This document shows positions 40,850 to 43,350 of a stretch of DNA of 43,350 bases, piece by piece. A program made the position numbers and the translations under genes. The notes beneath the pieces were generated by a model, which was not told the origin of the DNA, did not search any database, and saw only the letters and a list, made by a program, of their open reading frames with translations. Each line of letters starts with the position of its first letter. Within the stretch, counting starts at the first letter, position 1. The stretch comes from an uncultured Prevotella sp. (lineage in GTDB: Bacteria; Bacteroidota; Bacteroidia; Bacteroidales; Bacteroidaceae), in NCBI RefSeq assembly GCF_946407605.1, contig NZ_CAMJOS010000030.1, positions 1-43,350 of the forward strand, given 5' to 3'.

Positions 40850-42607
40850 ATGAAAAAACTAATCCTTTTACTATTAACCACCTTGTTGCCTCTGGCAGCG
40901 AGCGCCTACGATATTGAGGCAAGGAATGCTGATGGCGATACTATCTTTTACAACTTTATAAATGATAGTACCGAGTTGGCGGTTACGCTCTGTGATGAAA
41001 GAATCAGTTCCGAAGAAAGGAAATACTCGGGCGACCTCGTCATCCCCGAGGAGGTGACCTTTGATAACAAGACCCTGAAGGTGACAGCTATTGGCAGCAA
41101 GGCGTTCGATGGCTGTTCTAAGCTCACCTCTATCGCCATCCCCAACAGTGTCACCACCATTGGCGACTATGCCTTCTGGCATTGCGACACCCTCGCCTCT
41201 ATCACCATCCCCGCCAGCGTGGTGAACATTGGCTATCTGGCGTTCCTGCATTGCGAACGTCTTACCTCGATAGCGGTGGAGCAGGGGAATGAGCGTTACG
41301 ACTCGCGCAATGATTGTAATGCCATCATCCTCACGGCCAGCAATAAGTTGATTAAGGGATGTAAGGAAACCATTATCCCCAGCGACGTGACCATTATCGA
41401 CGACTGGGCCTTCGGCTATTGCGCCGACCTTGCCTCCATCACCATCCCCGAGGGTGTCACCAATATTGGCAATAGTGCCTTCACCTGGTGTACTGGTCTT
41501 ACCTCGCTCACCATTCCCCAAAGCGTCATGAATATTGGTGAATGGGCGTTCCTGCATTGCTCCGGCCTGGCTTCTATCCAGGTGACGGCGGGTAATACGA
41601 GATACGACTCCCGCGATGATTGTAATGCCATCATCCTCACGGGCAGCAATAAGTTGATGACTGGTTGCAAGAACACCACTATCCCCAGCGGCGTGACCAG
41701 CATCAGCGACTGGGCTTTCGGCTATTGCACAGACCTCACCTCTATCGCCATCCCCGACGGCGTGACCACCATTGGCGAGTGGGCCTTCGGCTATTGCGCA
41801 GGTCTCACCTCCGTCACCATACCCAGCAGCGTGACGAGCATTGGCGACTGGGCCTTCTCAGGCAGTTATAGCCTTGCCTCCGCTGTCGTCCCCAATAGCG
41901 TGACGCATCTTGGCGTTGGCGTTTTCGATGGCTGCGCCGCCCTCGCTTCCGTCACCATCCCCAATGGCATTACCACTATTGGCGACCATCTGTTCCAGGA
42001 TTGCGCCGCCCTTACCTCCGTCACCATCCCTGACGGCGTGACCACCATTGGCAGTTACGCCTTCTGGGGCTGTTATGGTCTCACCTCCGTCACCATCCCC
42101 AATAGCGTGAGGATCATCGGCGAGGAAGCTTTCTGCGGCTGTTATGGTCTTTCCTCCATCGACATCCCTCATGGCGTTGATAGCATAGGCGAGGGCGCTT
42201 TCTGGAAATGTTTCGCCCTCACCTCCGTCACCATCCCCCACAGCGTCACCGCCATTGGCAACTATGCCTTCTTCAGCTGTACTCATCTTACCTCCGTCAC
42301 CGTTCTTAATCCTACGCCAGTCGCCATTACCCGCGATGTGTTCTCCAACCGAATGCACGCCACGCTCTATGTGCTTAAGAGCGCCAAGCAAGCCTATCTC
42401 AACGCCGATTATTGGTATGAGTTCAAGGAAATCGTGGAATTAGACGAAACCGGAATTCTCAATTCTAAATTCTCAATTCTAAATTCTCAATTCTCGATTC
42501 TCAATTCCATCGACTCCTGGCATAGCCTCGATGGACGCAAGCTCCAAGGCAAGCCCACGAAGAAGGGACTCTATATCCACGGAGGTCGCAAGACAGTGGT
42601 GAAGTAG
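40850..42607 (+). CDS. BspA-like secreted leucine-rich-repeat protein
   Basis: This 585-residue surface or secreted protein has a signal peptide (MKKLILLLLTTLLPLAASA). About 14-16 LRR_5 repeats of 23 residues (pattern LTSVTIPxSVTxIGxxAFxxC) cover about 60-500. A duplicated 102-residue block (the two RYDSRxDCNAIILT segments, from about 41293 and 41600) interrupts the series. After the repeats comes a linker made of a 7-nt DNA repeat (ILNSKFS/ILNSQFS, 42453-42508). A Prevotella-type C-terminal segment follows (SLDGRKLQGKPTKKGLYIHGGRK), resembling sorting tails. BspA-type proteins bind host or bacterial ligands; the ligand here is unknown. It is probably co-transcribed with the glycosidase gene. 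Confidence 0.85.
   Translation: MKKLILLLLTTLLPLAASAYDIEARNADGDTIFYNFINDSTELAVTLCDERISSEERKYSGDLVIPEEVTFDNKTLKVTAIGSKAFDGCSKLTSIAIPNSVTTIGDYAFWHCDTLASITIPASVVNIGYLAFLHCERLTSIAVEQGNERYDSRNDCNAIILTASNKLIKGCKETIIPSDVTIIDDWAFGYCADLASITIPEGVTNIGNSAFTWCTGLTSLTIPQSVMNIGEWAFLHCSGLASIQVTAGNTRYDSRDDCNAIILTGSNKLMTGCKNTTIPSGVTSISDWAFGYCTDLTSIAIPDGVTTIGEWAFGYCAGLTSVTIPSSVTSIGDWAFSGSYSLASAVVPNSVTHLGVGVFDGCAALASVTIPNGITTIGDHLFQDCAALTSVTIPDGVTTIGSYAFWGCYGLTSVTIPNSVRIIGEEAFCGCYGLSSIDIPHGVDSIGEGAFWKCFALTSVTIPHSVTAIGNYAFFSCTHLTSVTVLNPTPVAITRDVFSNRMHATLYVLKSAKQAYLNADYWYEFKEIVELDETGILNSKFSILNSQFSILNSIDSWHSLDGRKLQGKPTKKGLYIHGGRKTVVK
42453..42508 (+). repeat. AATTCTC/AATTCTA 7-nt tandem repeat inside the LRR gene
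   Basis: Alternating AATTCTC and AATTCTA units, about eight in all, encode a heptapeptide repeat (ILNSKFS, ILNSQFS, ILNS) between the LRR domain and the C-terminal tail. The sense strand has no stop in any frame; the opposite strand gives TGA in AATTGA every 21 nt in each frame. Confidence 0.8.
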
Positions 42608-42610
42608 AAA

Positions 42611-42636
42611 TCTGTGCTATCTGTGCTATCTGTGTG
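42611..42636. repeat. Short TCTGTGCTA repeat after the LRR gene
   Basis: About three 9-nt units (TCTGTGCTA, TCTGTGCTA, TCTGTGTG) start 4 nt after the stop codon of the LRR gene, another instance of a short-period repeat at a gene end. Confidence 0.6.
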
Positions 42637-42662
42637 ACTTAAGAATCCGGGTACATTATATT

Positions 42663-42818
42663 TTACATTGGCCTCTTGAAGTAACATGCATAACAACCGG
42701 AGTACTGTTCTATAACACTTACAAGTTCCCAACCATCATAACCATGGCGATTAAGCACGTCTATACCGTCTTCTTGTTCGCTATTAATAAAAACACGAGA
42801 GTATTCCCATTTAGTCAT
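42663..42818 (-). CDS. 51-residue DUF4177-like small protein
   Basis: The frame encodes MTKWEYSRVFINSEQEDG, a middle VLNRHGYDGWELVSV, and the end CYACYFKRPM. The KWEY start and LNxxGxxGWELV motif are those of DUF4177 proteins, small beta-rich proteins of unknown function, typically 50-70 residues. A full consensus promoter (42861-42891) with a leader of about 40 nt supports it as a real gene. It is convergent with the LRR gene and stands alone. Confidence 0.75.
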   Translation of the reverse strand: MTKWEYSRVFINSEQEDGIDVLNRHGYDGWELVSVIEQYSGCYACYFKRPM

Positions 42819-42860
42819 AATTTCTTTCGTTTTAGGTTTTACTTAAGTTATATTTTTCTG

Positions 42861-42891
42861 CAAAGATATAGAAAATTTCGCTTATAACAAA
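42861..42891 (-). promoter_or_regulatory. Promoter of the DUF4177-like gene
   Basis: On the minus strand, TTTG (42891-42888) and TATCTTTG (42868-42861) are 19 nt apart, a complete match to the Bacteroidetes pattern. Confidence 0.7.
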
Positions 42892-42995
42892 TAAAAGGAG
42901 GAGTATTTTTATTTTTGATGTTATTTTTGAGGGGGTGACAATACATATACATTATTATAATTATGGCTAATTATTCTAATTCGTTTCTTATAAAA

Positions 42996-43029
42996 AAATG
43001 AAGTGCACCATTTCTGATGCACTTCATTT
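42996..43029. terminator. Terminator after the smalltalk gene
   Basis: A perfect 12-bp stem (42996-43007 with 43018-43029) encloses a 10-nt loop, with A and T runs on its flanks. It lies 11 nt beyond the stop codon of the minus-strand smalltalk gene. Confidence 0.85.
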
Positions 43030-43040
43030 CTGTTTCCCTC

Positions 43041-43154
43041 TTACATTGCAATAGGTCCATGCCCCATGCAAGAGGTTGTACCCAGCGCAGTTAGCGCTGC
43101 TGTGAGGATGCTCACAATCACCTGAATAATGGTCTTCCAACTTTCTTTCTTCAT
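43041..43154 (-). CDS. Smalltalk family small protein
   Basis: This 37-residue protein, MKKESWKTIIQVIVSILTAA continuing LTALGTTSCMGHGPIAM, has one hydrophobic helix followed by a lipobox-like TSC. It matches the Bacteroidetes smalltalk family, named for its size and of unknown function. These genes usually sit in small clusters with DUF4248, an HU-like protein and an N-acetylmuramoyl-L-alanine amidase. None of those is adjacent here, though the cluster could continue outside the window. A perfect terminator follows (42996-43029). I saw no clear promoter; upstream is a repeat-rich tail. Confidence 0.85.
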   Translation of the reverse strand: MKKESWKTIIQVIVSILTAALTALGTTSCMGHGPIAM

Positions 43155-43163
43155 AGCTTACTA

Positions 43164-43350
43164 AATTTTTTAATGGTTCATGATTCATGGTCGCTCGGCT
43201 TCGCCGCTTGGCTCGTCCAAGAATGGTTATTGGATATAGGTGGGCGGGTGGGGCCCCTTTAATCATAGGGGCAAGCCCCTATGCTAGGTTATTTAACCCC
43301 TTCGGGGCCCCTTGGTCTATTCTCTTTGACCTACGGTCTAGTCTGCTCAC
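43164..43350. repeat. Modular interspersed repeat, copy 3, with palindromes; runs off the window
   Basis: The stretch has an ATGGTTCATGATTCATGG direct repeat (about 43172-43190), the 18-nt module CGCTCGGCTTCGCCGCTT (43192-43209) and a 9-bp-arm palindrome (43264-43283). Two GGGGCCCCTT boxes follow (one near 43252, one near 43305). The 23-nt core (43328-43350) ends exactly at the window edge. No gene was found in it. Confidence 0.75.

Noticed and set aside
39373..40881. A 502-codon open frame antisense to the glycosidase gene
   Set aside because: The plus strand encodes a clear GHL10 protein with signal peptide. The antisense frame is a composition artefact of G/C-rich third positions and its product (Val/His/Leu-rich) has no recognisable motif.
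43024..43266. An 80-codon minus-strand frame over the smalltalk locus
   Set aside because: It runs through repeats into the terminator. The smalltalk frame at 43041-43154 has a family match and is terminated properly.

Overview
The window looks like chromosomal DNA of a gut Bacteroidales bacterium, most likely Prevotella/Segatella-like. The grounds are Bacteroidetes-type promoters (TAnnTTTG at -7, often TTTG at -33 with a 19-20 nt spacer), short AT-rich leaders without Shine-Dalgarno sequences, and lineage-typical families: long SecA with an N-terminal insertion, Lnb-like DUF4105 protein, lamin-tail/OadG fusion, Nudix-type AraR, smalltalk protein and a BspA-like LRR protein. No rRNA, tRNA, CRISPR array, transposase or prophage gene was seen.

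Layout. 1-502 is gene-free and holds two terminators and a large inverted-repeat structure. 503-865 encodes a small membrane protein. Ribonuclease G/E, a 29-residue COX24/mS38-like basic protein, an HU-type protein, an ABC ATPase and SecA follow on the minus strand (1033-7386). An alkaline-phosphatase-fold protein that seems to have lost its active site overlaps an Lnb-like gene (7491-10230, minus). A plus-strand envelope cluster follows (10318-15788): outer-membrane barrel, LptC, HlyC/CorC-type protein and a PpiD/SurA-like chaperone. After a minus-strand HExxH protein come ligA with a B3/B4 tRNA-editing-like gene, valS with a YidE/AspT-type transporter, and a sodium-pumping decarboxylase block (OadG with lamin-tail domain, biotin carrier, OadB) ending in an SGNH hydrolase.

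27150-35299 (minus) is an outer-membrane barrel gene followed upstream by an L-arabinose operon: mutarotase, MFS sugar transporter, SSS symporter, Nudix-type AraR, araD, araA. No ribulokinase is present. 35526-42607 (plus) is a tight run of DUF4375 protein, smpB, metH, a GHL10/DigH-like glycosidase and a BspA-like LRR protein. The right end carries two very small minus-strand genes (DUF4177-like, smalltalk) and a repeat-rich tail.

The strongest unexpected signal is a set of short-period (mostly 7-nt) interspersed repeats. They fill gene junctions, form a three-copy modular element (901-923, 37546-37568, 43328-43350), and have entered reading frames. One gives a 50-codon insertion between the homocysteine and folate domains of metH; another forms a linker in the LRR protein. 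Because the unit is 7 nt, one orientation is open in all frames and the other has TGA in all frames. The 503-865 gene ends inside an antisense copy.
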